This document shows positions 7,624 to 17,040 of a stretch of 64,000 nucleotides of DNA, in pieces. A program made the position numbers and the translations under genes. Under the pieces are notes generated by a model, which saw nothing but the letters and a program-made list of their open reading frames with translations, did no database searches and was not told where the DNA came from. The stretch's first letter is position 1. The number at the start of each line of letters is the position of its first letter. The stretch is from positions 11,439 to 75,438 of the forward strand of contig CAZBAZ010000001.1 in assembly GCA_964490375.1 (NCBI GenBank), written 5' to 3'. This DNA comes from CAG-1000 sp964490375 (GTDB lineage Bacteria > Bacillota_I > Bacilli_A > RF39 > UBA660).

Positions 7624-9597
7624 TTATCTTTTATTACGCATTATTACAACTCCTGAACCACCTGACCCAGCTTTTAAATAAAAGGCTTCGCCTCCATTAC
7701 CAGTATTTGCTTCTCCTGAAGTGCCACTACATAATACACCTCCTATTTTTAATCCACAGCAGCCACCTTCGGCGTAGTTCTTTACACCATCGTTGCATCC
7801 TGTAGTTGTTCCTTCTCCAAATTCGCAAGTTGTACTTCCTTGTCCCTTGCCAAATGTTGTAGGATAAGTTGGAGTTCCTTCATTGCAGTCAGACCAACCT
7901 CCTCCAGTGTTTCCACCTTCTCCACCATAAGAACAGTATCCACAGCATCCTGGTGATATTGTACCAGTTTTACCGCCTTCAGCAGTCAAACCATTTATTA
8001 TTGAATTATTTAATTTAACCGAACTACTTTTTCCATTATTACCACCACTGCCACCAGCACCTATTTCAATTTTGTATGTGTTAGGCTGTAATGTAATACT
8101 TTTAACAGTTTTTGTATATCCGCCACCGCCGCCACCAGCAACACCTTTTTCATCTTCATAAGTAGTATTTCCGCCGCCGCCTCCGCCGACTAGGAAAACA
8201 TCTACATTTAATGAAATCGTTGTTGTCAAGTTACCTGATGTTAAGAATCTAACTTTCCAATTTTCATCTTCACATAATACTTCACAATTTCCGCTATACG
8301 TAAGATTATAATTTGAACCTTTTGACGTGTTACTACATTTATATGTCAAATCACTGCATGCAATTTTATCAATTCTCCACTGAGCATATAATGTATGATT
8401 TTCTGTTCTTGTAACTTTTGTTGTACTTGTAACTTTTGTTCCCCCAGTTGTAGCTGTATACCAGCCTAAGAACGTGTATCCCTCTCTTGAAACTGTAGGC
8501 AATTCTCCATATGTGCTATCATATGTAACTTCTTTGCTAGCGTTTCCTTTTAATGTTCCACCACTAGCATTAAAACTTACTACATATGTATTTGCTGACC
8601 ATACTGGTCTTACTTCACCCTCTTTTTTACTAGTATTTGTATTGTCGAATGCTATTTTGCTTAAAAAGTTTCCATTCTTATCTATAACTTCTTTTCCATT
8701 TGAATCATTATATCCTATAAGAGTATATCCAGTCTTACTTGAAACATCATCAAGGCCATCAATTTCCTCTCCATCTAAATCCTTATAATAGCCTACATCA
8801 TATTTTAGGTAAAAAGTGCTAGGACTAGCCTTTGTTATATCTCCATCATCGATTATTTTTAGTTTAAATACAGTTCCTGCTAATTGACTATCTTCTGAAT
8901 ATGTACTAGTAGAATACATTTTTATATCATATGTTCTATCTTCTGCATCATATCCATTATATGTTCTTACTATCACTGTTGCTAATTTGTTTTCATATCC
9001 ATCTTTATTACTTTTATATGTATTATATTTTGTATCTAAACTTAAAAAACTATATCCACTTATTGTACTAGATCCTAAACTGCCTGAGTCTATTTGAGTT
9101 TTGGTTTCTAGTTCAAATGTCTTTATATACTTAAGTTTCTTTTCTTTAGTTGTATCATAATAAACTAAACTTGTTTTTTTTGTTTCTATTATTCCAATTG
9201 CTTTTTTCCCATTACAATTACAATTTTCATTTGACTTATCAGAATTGTTTTTACAATAGTTTTGACATGTTTTTATCTTACCTTCATCTGTTTGACTACT
9301 AAAGTCTTCTGCAATTTCTATTATTTGTAGCTGCCTTTTATTTCCATTTCCTAGCATCATATCACAATTTAAATGATTTGCTGAACATGATACATTTTTT
9401 ATTCCATCATTCTGTAATATATCATTATTTATTATTCTTGATGCTGCATTACTATATACTAGTGCATTTGCATTCTCATTTACTGTACTATAATTTTCTC
9501 TTAGTTTTACTAGTGCCATAAGCATTGATACCATTACAACGCTTACTAATACTATACTTACTATTAATTCGATTAGTGTAAATCCTTTTCTATTCAT
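7624..9597 (-). CDS. Pseudopilin-like surface protein with InlB-type repeats and Gly-rich C terminus
   Basis: The N terminus MNRKGFTLIELIVSIVLVSV is a class III (type IV pilin-like) prepilin peptidase signal: cleavage expected after G before F, with E5 of the mature protein. Residues about 30-270 resemble a minor pseudopilin body. Then come InlB/Listeria-Bacteroides repeats (FNASGGTLKG...GYTFLGWYTATTGG...LYAQW) and a C-terminal domain of about 200 aa very rich in Gly with 15 or so Cys (SPGCCGYCSYGG, GGCCGLKIGG). ATG at 9597 was chosen because AGGTG at 9604-9608 is well placed; an upstream in-frame GTG at 9606 overlaps that site. No pilus assembly genes are in the window, so the secretion route is unknown. 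An adhesin or pilus-tip role is an inference. Confidence 0.7.
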   Translation of the reverse strand: MNRKGFTLIELIVSIVLVSVVMVSMLMALVKLRENYSTVNENANALVYSNAASRIINNDILQNDGIKNVSCSANHLNCDMMLGNGNKRQLQIIEIAEDFSSQTDEGKIKTCQNYCKNNSDKSNENCNCNGKKAIGIIETKKTSLVYYDTTKEKKLKYIKTFELETKTQIDSGSLGSSTISGYSFLSLDTKYNTYKSNKDGYENKLATVIVRTYNGYDAEDRTYDIKMYSTSTYSEDSQLAGTVFKLKIIDDGDITKASPSTFYLKYDVGYYKDLDGEEIDGLDDVSSKTGYTLIGYNDSNGKEVIDKNGNFLSKIAFDNTNTSKKEGEVRPVWSANTYVVSFNASGGTLKGNASKEVTYDSTYGELPTVSREGYTFLGWYTATTGGTKVTSTTKVTRTENHTLYAQWRIDKIACSDLTYKCSNTSKGSNYNLTYSGNCEVLCEDENWKVRFLTSGNLTTTISLNVDVFLVGGGGGGNTTYEDEKGVAGGGGGGYTKTVKSITLQPNTYKIEIGAGGSGGNNGKSSSVKLNNSIINGLTAEGGKTGTISPGCCGYCSYGGEGGNTGGGWSDCNEGTPTYPTTFGKGQGSTTCEFGEGTTTGCNDGVKNYAEGGCCGLKIGGVLCSGTSGEANTGNGGEAFYLKAGSGGSGVVIMRNKR

Positions 9598-9730
9598 TTT
9601 CTTCACCTATTATTAGAAAAATTATATCACAATTTTATAACGTTTTGTTAAAAAAGTATCATTTTTAAAATAAATTCATCTTCAAAAAATATACATTTTT
9701 ATATATTCTAATTAAATTTTTTATACCAAG

Positions 9731-9770
9731 CTAAAATAAAATCCTCTACAAAATAGAGAATTTTATTTTT
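9731..9770 (-). terminator. Rho-independent terminator of gpmI
   Basis: Minus strand AAAATTCTCTA / TAGAGGATTTT hairpin with TTTTG loop followed by TATTTTAG. The stem overlaps the gpmI stop codon. Confidence 0.65.
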
Positions 9771-11271
9771 CATTTTTTATAATCAAACTATTTCCTGTCA
9801 TTTCTTTTGGTTTACTAATTTCATATAAGTCAATTATTGTTGGAATAACATCTTTTAGTGAACCTGTACTTTGTAGTTTTATATTTTCATTACATATTAC
9901 AAAAGGTACTTTTGAATCTGTGTGACATGTGAGTATGTTTCCTGATTCATCTTTCATATATTCTATATTTCCGTGATCAGCAACAATTGCTAATTCATAA
10001 AAATTATCATTTGCTTTATCTAATATTTGCTTTGTACATACATCACAGGCTTCTAATGCTCTAACTGAGGCTGGGATATTTCCTGTATGAGCAATAGTAT
10101 CTGGATTTGAAAAATTTGCAAGAATAAAATCAAAATCTTCATCTATTGCATCAAGCACAGCTGTTGTTACTTCTGTTATATTCATTTCTGGTTTCATATC
10201 ATATCTTGGAACTTTAGGAGATGGTACTAGTATTTTATATAAGTTTTTATCTGAAAATTCTTCTGCTCCATCAAAGAAATATGTTACGTGAGAATATTTT
10301 GACGCTTCTGCAATTCTTGCTTGTTTAAATTCTAAATCTGCTAAATACTTACCAAATGTATTTGATAATGTTTCATTTGTAAATGCTCCTGTTATTTTAT
10401 CATTTGTGCTATATAGTGACATAAACTTTACATTTTTATATTTTTTTGTGTTAAACATATTAAATGATTCATCTACAAATGCTGATATTAATTCATCACT
10501 TCTTTCAGGTCTAAAGTCTACAAATAGTACTCCATCATTATCTTTAATATTGCTCCCCTTTGTTATTACACTTGGATTTATATATTCATCACTTATATTA
10601 TTTTTATAATGTAATTCTAAACATCTCATATAGTCTGAGAAATTATTTCCTATATTATATGCCATGACATCGTATGCTTTTTTTACTCTATCATAATTTC
10701 CATCTGTATCTAAGGCATAATATCTTCCACTTAATGTTCCGATTGTACCTAAGCCTAATTTTTCAGCTTTTTGCATAAATGTACTAATATATTCAATACC
10801 TTTGGTTTTTAAATTATCTCTTCCGTCCGTTATGAAATGGAATACTACACTTTTAACATTTCTTATTTTTGCTAATGCTAGTGTAGCATAGAAGTGGTCA
10901 ATACATGAATGAACTCCACCATTTGAAACCACTCCAACTAAATGAAGTGTCGAAGCATTTTCATTTACATGATCCATTAAATCTAATAAATTATCATTTT
11001 CAAAAAAACTTTTGTCTTTAATACTATTATTTATTATTGTGTATGGTTGCGTTACTGTTCTTCCTGACCCTATAGTCATGTGTCCTACTTCACAATTACC
11101 CGGTTGGCTCTTTGGTAATCCAACTACTTCTCCACTTGCTTCTAGTTGACTAACAGAGTATTCTTTAAAAATATGTGCTAAATTAGGTAAACTTGCCATT
11201 TTAATAGCATTTCCATTATTATTTTCTCTTATTCCAAAGCCATCTAAAATTAATAAAATAATTTTTTTCAT
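9763..11271 (-). CDS. gpmI: 2,3-bisphosphoglycerate-independent phosphoglycerate mutase, catalytic Ser replaced by Cys
   Basis: Interconverts 3- and 2-phosphoglycerate using two Mn2+ ions and a phosphoserine intermediate; 502 aa is normal. Metal and substrate residues are retained: LLILDGFGI (Asp), GGVHSCIDH, HFITDGRDN, DFRPERSDE, SKYSHVTYFF, NFSNPDTIAHTG, VADHGNIEYM and LTCHTDS. The nucleophile motif that is normally NSEVGH reads NCEVGH (codon TGT near 11093), so the serine that carries the phosphate is a cysteine, and the usual RDxRWDR segment reads TDGNYDR. It is the only complete phosphoglycerate mutase in the window. Start has AGGAGAA upstream. Function as glycolytic mutase is likely from family and context, but the active-site change makes the mechanism uncertain. 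Confidence 0.9.
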   Translation of the reverse strand: MKKIILLILDGFGIRENNNGNAIKMASLPNLAHIFKEYSVSQLEASGEVVGLPKSQPGNCEVGHMTIGSGRTVTQPYTIINNSIKDKSFFENDNLLDLMDHVNENASTLHLVGVVSNGGVHSCIDHFYATLALAKIRNVKSVVFHFITDGRDNLKTKGIEYISTFMQKAEKLGLGTIGTLSGRYYALDTDGNYDRVKKAYDVMAYNIGNNFSDYMRCLELHYKNNISDEYINPSVITKGSNIKDNDGVLFVDFRPERSDELISAFVDESFNMFNTKKYKNVKFMSLYSTNDKITGAFTNETLSNTFGKYLADLEFKQARIAEASKYSHVTYFFDGAEEFSDKNLYKILVPSPKVPRYDMKPEMNITEVTTAVLDAIDEDFDFILANFSNPDTIAHTGNIPASVRALEACDVCTKQILDKANDNFYELAIVADHGNIEYMKDESGNILTCHTDSKVPFVICNENIKLQSTGSLKDVIPTIIDLYEISKPKEMTGNSLIIKNEK

Positions 11272-11335
11272 ATTTTTCTCCTGTTAATATTCTAACATAA
11301 TATAATAAATTATAAAAGAAAAAAACTTAATATGA

Positions 11336-12097
11336 TTAGTTATGATTAATCATATCAAGTCTTAATTTATCTGCTAAAGTAACTATAAATTCTGAATTTG
11401 TTGGCTTTGCTCTATCAATATCTACACTATGACCAAATATTTCATCCATTAAATCTATATCTCCTCTAAGCCATGAGACTTCAATAGCGTGTCTTATTGC
11501 TCTTTCTACTCTTTGAGTTGATGTATTAAATTTAACTGATAAGTCTGGATACAATTCTTTTGTTATTCCACCTATAAATCCAGGATTTCCATATACCATT
11601 AGAATAGCTGATCTTATATACTGGTATCCTTTTATGTGGGATGGAATACCTAAAGCATGCAATAGATTAGTTACTTGAATTTGAATATCTTTACTTTGAA
11701 TTTCAGAAATTTGATTTTTATTTCTTTCACTATTATAAATATCTAATACTTTATTTTTTATACTTTCTAATTCAAATGGTTTTAATACATAATACTTAAC
11801 TCCATATTCACTTACTTTTCTTATTATTTCTTCATCATTAAATGAAGTCATCATAATAACTTTACCTTTACTATTATGTTCTTTCATATATTTTAATACG
11901 TCAATACCATCTTTTACTGGCATTATTAAATCTAATAACATAATATCAAAATCTAAATTTTCATCTAACATTTTTATTGCTTTCATACCATCTGATGCAT
12001 CAGCAACCACTTCTATTTCATTTCCTCCATTAAAGTACTTCTTTACTAAATTTACTGTCCCTGCATTATCATCTACTACGAATACTTTAACTTTCAT
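11336..12097 (-). CDS. spo0A: Sporulation master regulator Spo0A
   Basis: Response regulator of 253 aa. The receiver domain (residues 1-120) has the acidic pair VVDDN, phospho-acceptor Asp in LLDLIMPVKDG, the MTSF threonine/serine and the LKPF lysine. The C-terminal Spo0A_C effector (about 135-250) has LHALGIPSHIKGYQYIRSAI, the recognition-helix region NTSTQRVERAIRHAIEVSW and GDIDLMDEIFG. It probably controls entry into sporulation or a related stationary-phase programme. AAAGGAGAA precedes the ATG. A TGTCGAA box about 100 bp upstream (12196-12202) could allow autoregulation. Confidence 0.95.
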   Translation of the reverse strand: MKVKVFVVDDNAGTVNLVKKYFNGGNEIEVVADASDGMKAIKMLDENLDFDIMLLDLIMPVKDGIDVLKYMKEHNSKGKVIMMTSFNDEEIIRKVSEYGVKYYVLKPFELESIKNKVLDIYNSERNKNQISEIQSKDIQIQVTNLLHALGIPSHIKGYQYIRSAILMVYGNPGFIGGITKELYPDLSVKFNTSTQRVERAIRHAIEVSWLRGDIDLMDEIFGHSVDIDRAKPTNSEFIVTLADKLRLDMINHN

Positions 12098-12195
12098 TTT
12101 TTCTCCTTTATTTTTCTTTTAATTTATTATAGTACATTAATTATATATATTTCTACAGGAGATTTTGTCTTTATTTGCATAATTGTGTAATCTTT

Positions 12196-12202
12196 TGTCG
12201 AA
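12196..12202. promoter_or_regulatory. Candidate 0A box (TGTCGAA) upstream of spo0A
   Basis: TTTTGTCGAAAA on the plus strand contains the exact Bacillus 0A-box core TGTCGAA. It lies about 100 bp upstream of the spo0A start, next to the tpiA terminator. The 7-mer is short enough to occur a few times by chance in 64 kb, so the position is the main argument. Confidence 0.4.
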
Positions 12203-12231
12203 AAAAAATTCTAAATATAAAATTTAGAATT
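12201..12231 (-). terminator. Rho-independent terminator of tpiA
   Basis: Minus strand AATTCTAAAT / ATTTAGAATT perfect 10-bp stem with a 5-base loop followed by TTTTTTTT. It closes the run of genes that ends with tpiA and separates it from spo0A. Confidence 0.85.
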
Positions 12232-12934
12232 AATTTAACTCATTTATAATAGATTTTAGTTCATCAATATTGATACTTGATTTTCCTAAAAGAATACCAT
12301 CACTAGCATCAAATACATTTTTTACATTTTCTTTAGTTATAGAGCCACCATAATATACTTCTACATCTAAATTATATTTTGTTTTAATATATTCTTTTAT
12401 TTGAATAATTGTTTTTGTTATTTTATCAATACATTGTATTTCTCCACTACCTATAGCCCAGTTTGGTTCATATACAATAGATAAATATTTTAAATTTAAA
12501 GGTTCAATAGATTTTAAATAATAATTTAATTCTTTTTTGATATAGTTAAATGGTTTTTTTGTTTTTTTATATTCTCCTACACAAAGAATAGTGTTAAATT
12601 TATTACTTAATGATTTGAATAGTTTTTCTTTTGTCATTTCTTTTGTTTCTTCTATGAATTTTCTTCTTTCATAGTGACCAATTAATGTATATGAAACATT
12701 TATGTCTTTTAAAGATTCTAGATTTAATTCTCCAGTGAATGAACCCATTTTTGAACTAAAAAAATTTTGTGTTCCTACACTATATTTAGCATCTTTAAAT
12801 AGTGTTAAATATAATATAGGAGGAAATAATATAAAATCATAGTTTATATTATTGATGTTATCAAAATCATTTTTGAAGTTTATCATATCATTATATAATA
12901 AATAACTTTTTTGATTTAGAATTACCTTTTTCAT
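12230..12934 (-). CDS. tpiA: Triosephosphate isomerase (divergent, short)
   Basis: Interconverts dihydroxyacetone phosphate and glyceraldehyde 3-phosphate. Catalytic residues are seen: Asn/Lys in LNQKSYL, His in YTLIGHYERRKF (normally GHSERR), Glu in YEPNWAIGSG, and the C-terminal phosphate loop YYGGSITKEN and GILLGKSSI. At 234 aa it is about 15 residues shorter than usual and diverges outside these motifs. It overlaps pgk by four bases (ATGA), consistent with coupling. Confidence 0.93.
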   Translation of the reverse strand: MKKVILNQKSYLLYNDMINFKNDFDNINNINYDFILFPPILYLTLFKDAKYSVGTQNFFSSKMGSFTGELNLESLKDINVSYTLIGHYERRKFIEETKEMTKEKLFKSLSNKFNTILCVGEYKKTKKPFNYIKKELNYYLKSIEPLNLKYLSIVYEPNWAIGSGEIQCIDKITKTIIQIKEYIKTKYNLDVEVYYGGSITKENVKNVFDASDGILLGKSSINIDELKSIINELN

Positions 12935-14079
12935 TTATTTATACCATTTAATCTTTCTAGTGTTTTGAATTTTTTTCCTTCTAAGTATTCTAGTGTTGAA
13001 CCTCCACCTGTTGAAACATAGTATAATTCTATATTAAAGTATTTTGAGGCTCCTGTTATATCTCCTCCTGCTAGGATTGTATTAAACTTTTGTTTTTTTA
13101 AAAATTGCATTACTTTTTTAGTACCATTTTCATATTCTTTATCTTCATATTTACCAAGTGGACCATTCCATAATACTAATTTGCTTGTTTTTAATTCTTC
13201 TGTAAAGAGTTTTATAGTTTTAGGACCAATATCATATCCAATATCATCATCACTCATATCTTCTATATTTTTAATTCCATTTTGAGTTACAACATCTATT
13301 GGAAGAATGATAGTATTTGGATATTTTTTTAATAATTTTTTTGCATAATCAATATTTTCTTCACTTAATATACTTTCTCCAATATTATATCCTTTAGCTT
13401 TTAAGAATGTAAAACACATTCCACCACCTAGTAATACTTTATCAGATTTTTTTATTAAATTATTTATTACTCCTATTTTATCCTCTACTTTTGCTCCACC
13501 TAAAATTAGAGTTTTATTTTGTTTTAATGCTTTATCTAAGATAGTCGTTTCATTTTGTACTAAAAATCCAGCATATGATGGTAAATATTTAGATATACCA
13601 TAAGTTGAAGCATGGCATCTATGAGCACTTCCAAATGCATCCAATACAAATATATCTCCTAGACTAGCCCAATATTTAGATAGTTTTTCATCACATGAAC
13701 TTTCTAATGTTTTTGGATAGTCTTCCCATCTAGTGTTTTCTATAACTGCAATTTCTCCTTCGCATAAGTTATCCAAAGTTGTTTCTAAGAGTTCTCCTCT
13801 TGTTTTAGGAATAAAGTATACTGGAGTATTTACTAATGTAGATAAATGTTTAGCTACTATTCTAAGTGAATTCTTTTTCTTGTCTTCTTCTGTCTTAACT
13901 CTTCCTAAATGAGATAATAAAATTACTTTAGCTTTCTTTTCTACTAGATAATTAATAGTTGTAAGACTACTTACTATTCTATTATCATCTAATATTTTCC
14001 CATCCTTAAATGGAATATTAAAATCAACTCTTACTATTACTCTTTTACCTTTTACACTAGCACTTTTAATACTTTTCAT
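12931..14079 (-). CDS. pgk: Phosphoglycerate kinase
   Basis: Transfers phosphate from 1,3-bisphosphoglycerate to ADP. 382 aa with RVDFNIPFKDGKILDDNRI and LLSHLGRVK (substrate arginines), ENTRWEDYPKT, DAFGSAHRCHAST, LGGAKVEDKI, and the nucleotide-binding LWNGPLGKYEDKEY and STGGGSTLEYLEG. It is ten bases downstream of the kinase-like gene at 14089 and overlaps tpiA, so it belongs to the packed run starting with the CotH gene. Confidence 0.97.
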   Translation of the reverse strand: MKSIKSASVKGKRVIVRVDFNIPFKDGKILDDNRIVSSLTTINYLVEKKAKVILLSHLGRVKTEEDKKKNSLRIVAKHLSTLVNTPVYFIPKTRGELLETTLDNLCEGEIAVIENTRWEDYPKTLESSCDEKLSKYWASLGDIFVLDAFGSAHRCHASTYGISKYLPSYAGFLVQNETTILDKALKQNKTLILGGAKVEDKIGVINNLIKKSDKVLLGGGMCFTFLKAKGYNIGESILSEENIDYAKKLLKKYPNTIILPIDVVTQNGIKNIEDMSDDDIGYDIGPKTIKLFTEELKTSKLVLWNGPLGKYEDKEYENGTKKVMQFLKKQKFNTILAGGDITGASKYFNIELYYVSTGGGSTLEYLEGKKFKTLERLNGINK

Positions 14080-14088
14080 TTTTTATAC

Positions 14089-14643
14089 CTACCTTTCTGT
14101 TTCTATGTATAATTTTTTAGCATCTTCTTCTAGTCTTTCTAAAGTTGTGTTTACAATTTCCACATCATAATCTGTAAAGTCATCTAAATCCACTTCTGTT
14201 TTATGTTTCTTTTGTTCCTCGGTTAATCCATTATCAAAGTCAGGTCTTAATATATGAACTACTTTTGCATTTGGATATGAAGCTTTTAAATCGTGTATTT
14301 CTTTTTTTAGTCTAACATCACTTATTATTATAGCATCATAGAAGCATGAGAATACATCTATATCATCTATCATTCTATTAATGAATAAATCTTCTTTTTG
14401 CAAATATTCTCTTATAACACTTGTTCCTAATTGTTGGAGTAATTCTCTAGGCTTAGTTTCTTCACTTAAATCCCATCCGGTCATTTCTCTTGCATAATAT
14501 TTTATGTATTTTGACAATTGAGTTACTATAATTTTCTTTCCATTATCTTCATATGCTTTCTTTAAGAATGCTGAGAATGTATCTTTCCCATGTTTTGCTT
14601 TTCCACACATTAAGTAAATTGTTGGATTTTTCTTTTCTATCAT
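14089..14643 (-). CDS. P-loop kinase-like protein, dNMP-kinase type
   Basis: 184 aa. Walker A-like loop MCGKAKHGKDTFS at residues 11-24, then YAREMTGWDLSEETKPRELLQQLGTSVIRE and IIISDVRLKKEI (putative Walker B and Arg), similar in plan to phage-type deoxynucleoside monophosphate kinases and related P-loop nucleotide kinases. Substrate cannot be stated from sequence. It shares one base with the gene upstream (TAATG) and lies 9 bases before pgk. Confidence 0.6.
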   Translation of the reverse strand: MIEKKNPTIYLMCGKAKHGKDTFSAFLKKAYEDNGKKIIVTQLSKYIKYYAREMTGWDLSEETKPRELLQQLGTSVIREYLQKEDLFINRMIDDIDVFSCFYDAIIISDVRLKKEIHDLKASYPNAKVVHILRPDFDNGLTEEQKKHKTEVDLDDFTDYDVEIVNTTLERLEEDAKKLYIETER

Positions 14644-15680
14644 TATTCCTCCTCTTCATCTTTTGATAAAATCATCCATGCATTTGGTAGTCTTCTTTCA
14701 CCTGAATATCCATAGCCTTGTGGATTATTAATTAAGGCTCCTTTTCCATCTTTTACAGCATATAATGCACTTGAACCACCACCATCTAAGTTAGCTGCGT
14801 TATATGCTTTATATTTAACAAACAATTCTGCTAATTCTGGCATTGATATTCCTACAGAAGATGATGTTCTACCATCAATAACTACAAATAAAACTATTCC
14901 ATCTTGTCTTTGACCAATCGCACTTCTATTAGCTATTCCCCAACCACCATTTCCTTTAAATGTTGATTTTTTTCCATTTATAACTAAGAATGGGCCAAAT
15001 TCTACTGCTCTATCCATACCATCTTTGATAGCTTCTTCTGCCGACTTTTTAGTAAGCATTAATACATTATCTTTTGTAAATCCAATTAATCCTCCACCTT
15101 TATTAATACTTCTTCCAACATCATAAACTTTTCCATCTTTAATAACTGTTCCAGTAACTCTATTACTTCCAGGTATTGAATTAACTCCTGATGCATTCAT
15201 TGCTATTAAAGCATTGGCATCACTTGCCATTGTTGAAAGGTAATCTCCACCTTTACCATAATTTTTTGAGAATACTAGTTCTACATCAGCTGGGTCATAT
15301 ACAACAATCATATATCCTTTCCAACCTTTACCGCTTATATCTAATATTTTATATCTATCATCTTCATTTTCTTTCTTCAAGATTTGTTCTTCATAAATAG
15401 ATTCATAAGTATCTGATTCAAAATCTGGATTGAAAGTTATTTTTGATGTGTCTGTTGGATCATCTGATTCAATTACTTTATTGTTATCTAACACCTCTTG
15501 TACTTCTTCTTCACTATAAAATACATATGCAAAGTAATGATGTGACTTTGTTGTCATGGCTGTTGTTACCCAAAAATCCCTAAAGAATGAAAATGGGCCA
15601 TATACTACAAAGAAACTTATTAAGGCTAGAACATCTATAACAATTAAAAACACTATAAATTTACTTTTTTTCTTTTTCAT
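14643..15680 (-). CDS. Membrane-anchored phosphodiester glycosidase (NAGPA domain)
   Basis: 345 aa: short basic N terminus, one membrane segment (FIVFLIVIDVLALISFFVVYG), then an extracellular domain. The second half has NAGPA-family features: ALIAMNASGVNSIPGS, FLVINGK near residue 225, GIANRSAIGQRQDGIVLFVVIDGRTSSSVG and the signature AANLDGGGSSALY near residue 300. Members cleave N-acetylglucosamine-1-phosphodiester or related sugar phosphodiester bonds. It lies two bases after the membrane protein at 15682 in the CotH/VTC run, so action on surface glycan phosphates is plausible. Confidence 0.85.
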   Translation of the reverse strand: MKKKKSKFIVFLIVIDVLALISFFVVYGPFSFFRDFWVTTAMTTKSHHYFAYVFYSEEEVQEVLDNNKVIESDDPTDTSKITFNPDFESDTYESIYEEQILKKENEDDRYKILDISGKGWKGYMIVVYDPADVELVFSKNYGKGGDYLSTMASDANALIAMNASGVNSIPGSNRVTGTVIKDGKVYDVGRSINKGGGLIGFTKDNVLMLTKKSAEEAIKDGMDRAVEFGPFLVINGKKSTFKGNGGWGIANRSAIGQRQDGIVLFVVIDGRTSSSVGISMPELAELFVKYKAYNAANLDGGGSSALYAVKDGKGALINNPQGYGYSGERRLPNAWMILSKDEEEE

Positions 15681-15681
15681 T

Positions 15682-17031
15682 TTATTCTCCTAGTACAAAT
15701 GGATTATTAAGTGTTCCAGTTCCATTTTTTATTTTTAAATCATTTTTTAAGTTAAATGCTATTCTAATATTATATTTTGATGTAATATTATCTCCAAATA
15801 CTGTACCATTTTCTTTAATAACATTTATTATTAAATCAGATTCTATTCCTCTTGTTAAAGTAAATACATTTTTAACATCACCTATGAAATTATCTGATAT
15901 GTTTAGCATACCTATTTTCATAGTCACTTTTTCGTCTTCTAATGCAGTATAGTCTAAGTTATCTAGCGCTAACTTCCCAATATTCCATGAAGATTCTACT
16001 ATATTTTCATTATTATTTAACATATTTAAAACGTCTTTATTTAGATATAAACCTAAGCCAGTTTTAACATTAATTTTACTTGAGGTACTATCAAATGTTG
16101 TTTCAATTAATTTATTATCCTTTGTTAATGCTTCTGTACTTGCAACTCTTACACTATCTGTTTCTTTTTCTATAACTCTATATTTGATTCCATCCAATTC
16201 AATATAATTTCCTACATAAACATCTTTTAATTCATTAATATCATGTTTTTCTACTACATATGGATTATCTTTCGAACCATTTCCACTTAGTAATTCTGTT
16301 TTTGATGATAAAGTTATAACAGGTCTAACTCCATGAATTTTAGTACTTACTTGATCTTTTGCTATTTCTCCAGTTTCAGTTATAAAATATGTTTCATTAG
16401 AAGAATCAGTTGTTGATAAATAATATGTTTCTCCATTATTTAAGAAACTTGATTTACCACCTGCATTATAATAATCATAAAGTGATAATATTGTAACTTT
16501 ATTTGACATATTTAAATTTTCACATGTTATTTTCGTCATATCATCAATTTTATCTTCACATCTAAATGAATTAGTTAATAAATCAAACCCATATAAATCT
16601 TTAGTAAATTTTGATTTTTCTGTATCATTTAACCACTTATTAACATATGAATCATCATAGCCTTTTTCTAATCCTGAATACATCATAGTAATAACATTTT
16701 CACTAATGGCTCTTATATTTTTTTCATTATCAATACCTAAAATCCTATATAAATTTCCTGAATATATAAGATAGTTATTATCAACATCGCCTTTATACGT
16801 ATAAGAAGTTTTATCATCATTTTTTACTAAACCTTTTGTTAAATCTACATAGCTTTCATCTTTTAACACTTTATCAACAAGTAAATTTGTATTATTTGAA
16901 TCACTTTCACCATTTTCTAACTTATAGTATTTAATAAGTCTAAATGTGTAAAATCCTATTATAAATAATAATAGGAAAATATTTATTGTAACCAAGACAG
17001 GAGTGATTTTTAGTACTTTTCTTCTAGACAT
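15682..17031 (-). CDS. Membrane-anchored protein with two homologous modules, unknown function
   Basis: 449 aa with an N-terminal membrane anchor (ITPVLVTINIFLLLFIIGFYTF) and an extracellular region. The region looks duplicated: each module opens with a strand around GNLYRILGID or GIKYRVIEKE, followed by IRAIS or VRVAS, and ends RPVITLSSKTELLSGNGSK / NPYVV or RIAFNLKNDLKIKNGTGT / NPFVLGE. The module resembles domains found in gut Firmicute surface proteins (DUF6273-like, from memory), not a known enzyme. It starts nine bases after the DUF4956 gene. Confidence 0.6.
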   Translation of the reverse strand: MSRRKVLKITPVLVTINIFLLLFIIGFYTFRLIKYYKLENGESDSNNTNLLVDKVLKDESYVDLTKGLVKNDDKTSYTYKGDVDNNYLIYSGNLYRILGIDNEKNIRAISENVITMMYSGLEKGYDDSYVNKWLNDTEKSKFTKDLYGFDLLTNSFRCEDKIDDMTKITCENLNMSNKVTILSLYDYYNAGGKSSFLNNGETYYLSTTDSSNETYFITETGEIAKDQVSTKIHGVRPVITLSSKTELLSGNGSKDNPYVVEKHDINELKDVYVGNYIELDGIKYRVIEKETDSVRVASTEALTKDNKLIETTFDSTSSKINVKTGLGLYLNKDVLNMLNNNENIVESSWNIGKLALDNLDYTALEDEKVTMKIGMLNISDNFIGDVKNVFTLTRGIESDLIINVIKENGTVFGDNITSKYNIRIAFNLKNDLKIKNGTGTLNNPFVLGE

Positions 17032-17040
17032 AATTTACCT

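Noticed and set aside
10940..10960. TGTCGAA inside gpmI as an 0A box
   Set aside because: Within coding sequence far from any promoter; expected by chance.
14089..14643. Calling this adenylate or guanylate kinase
   Set aside because: The P-loop differs (GKAKHGKDT) and lid features are absent; only a general dNMP-kinase-like call is supported.
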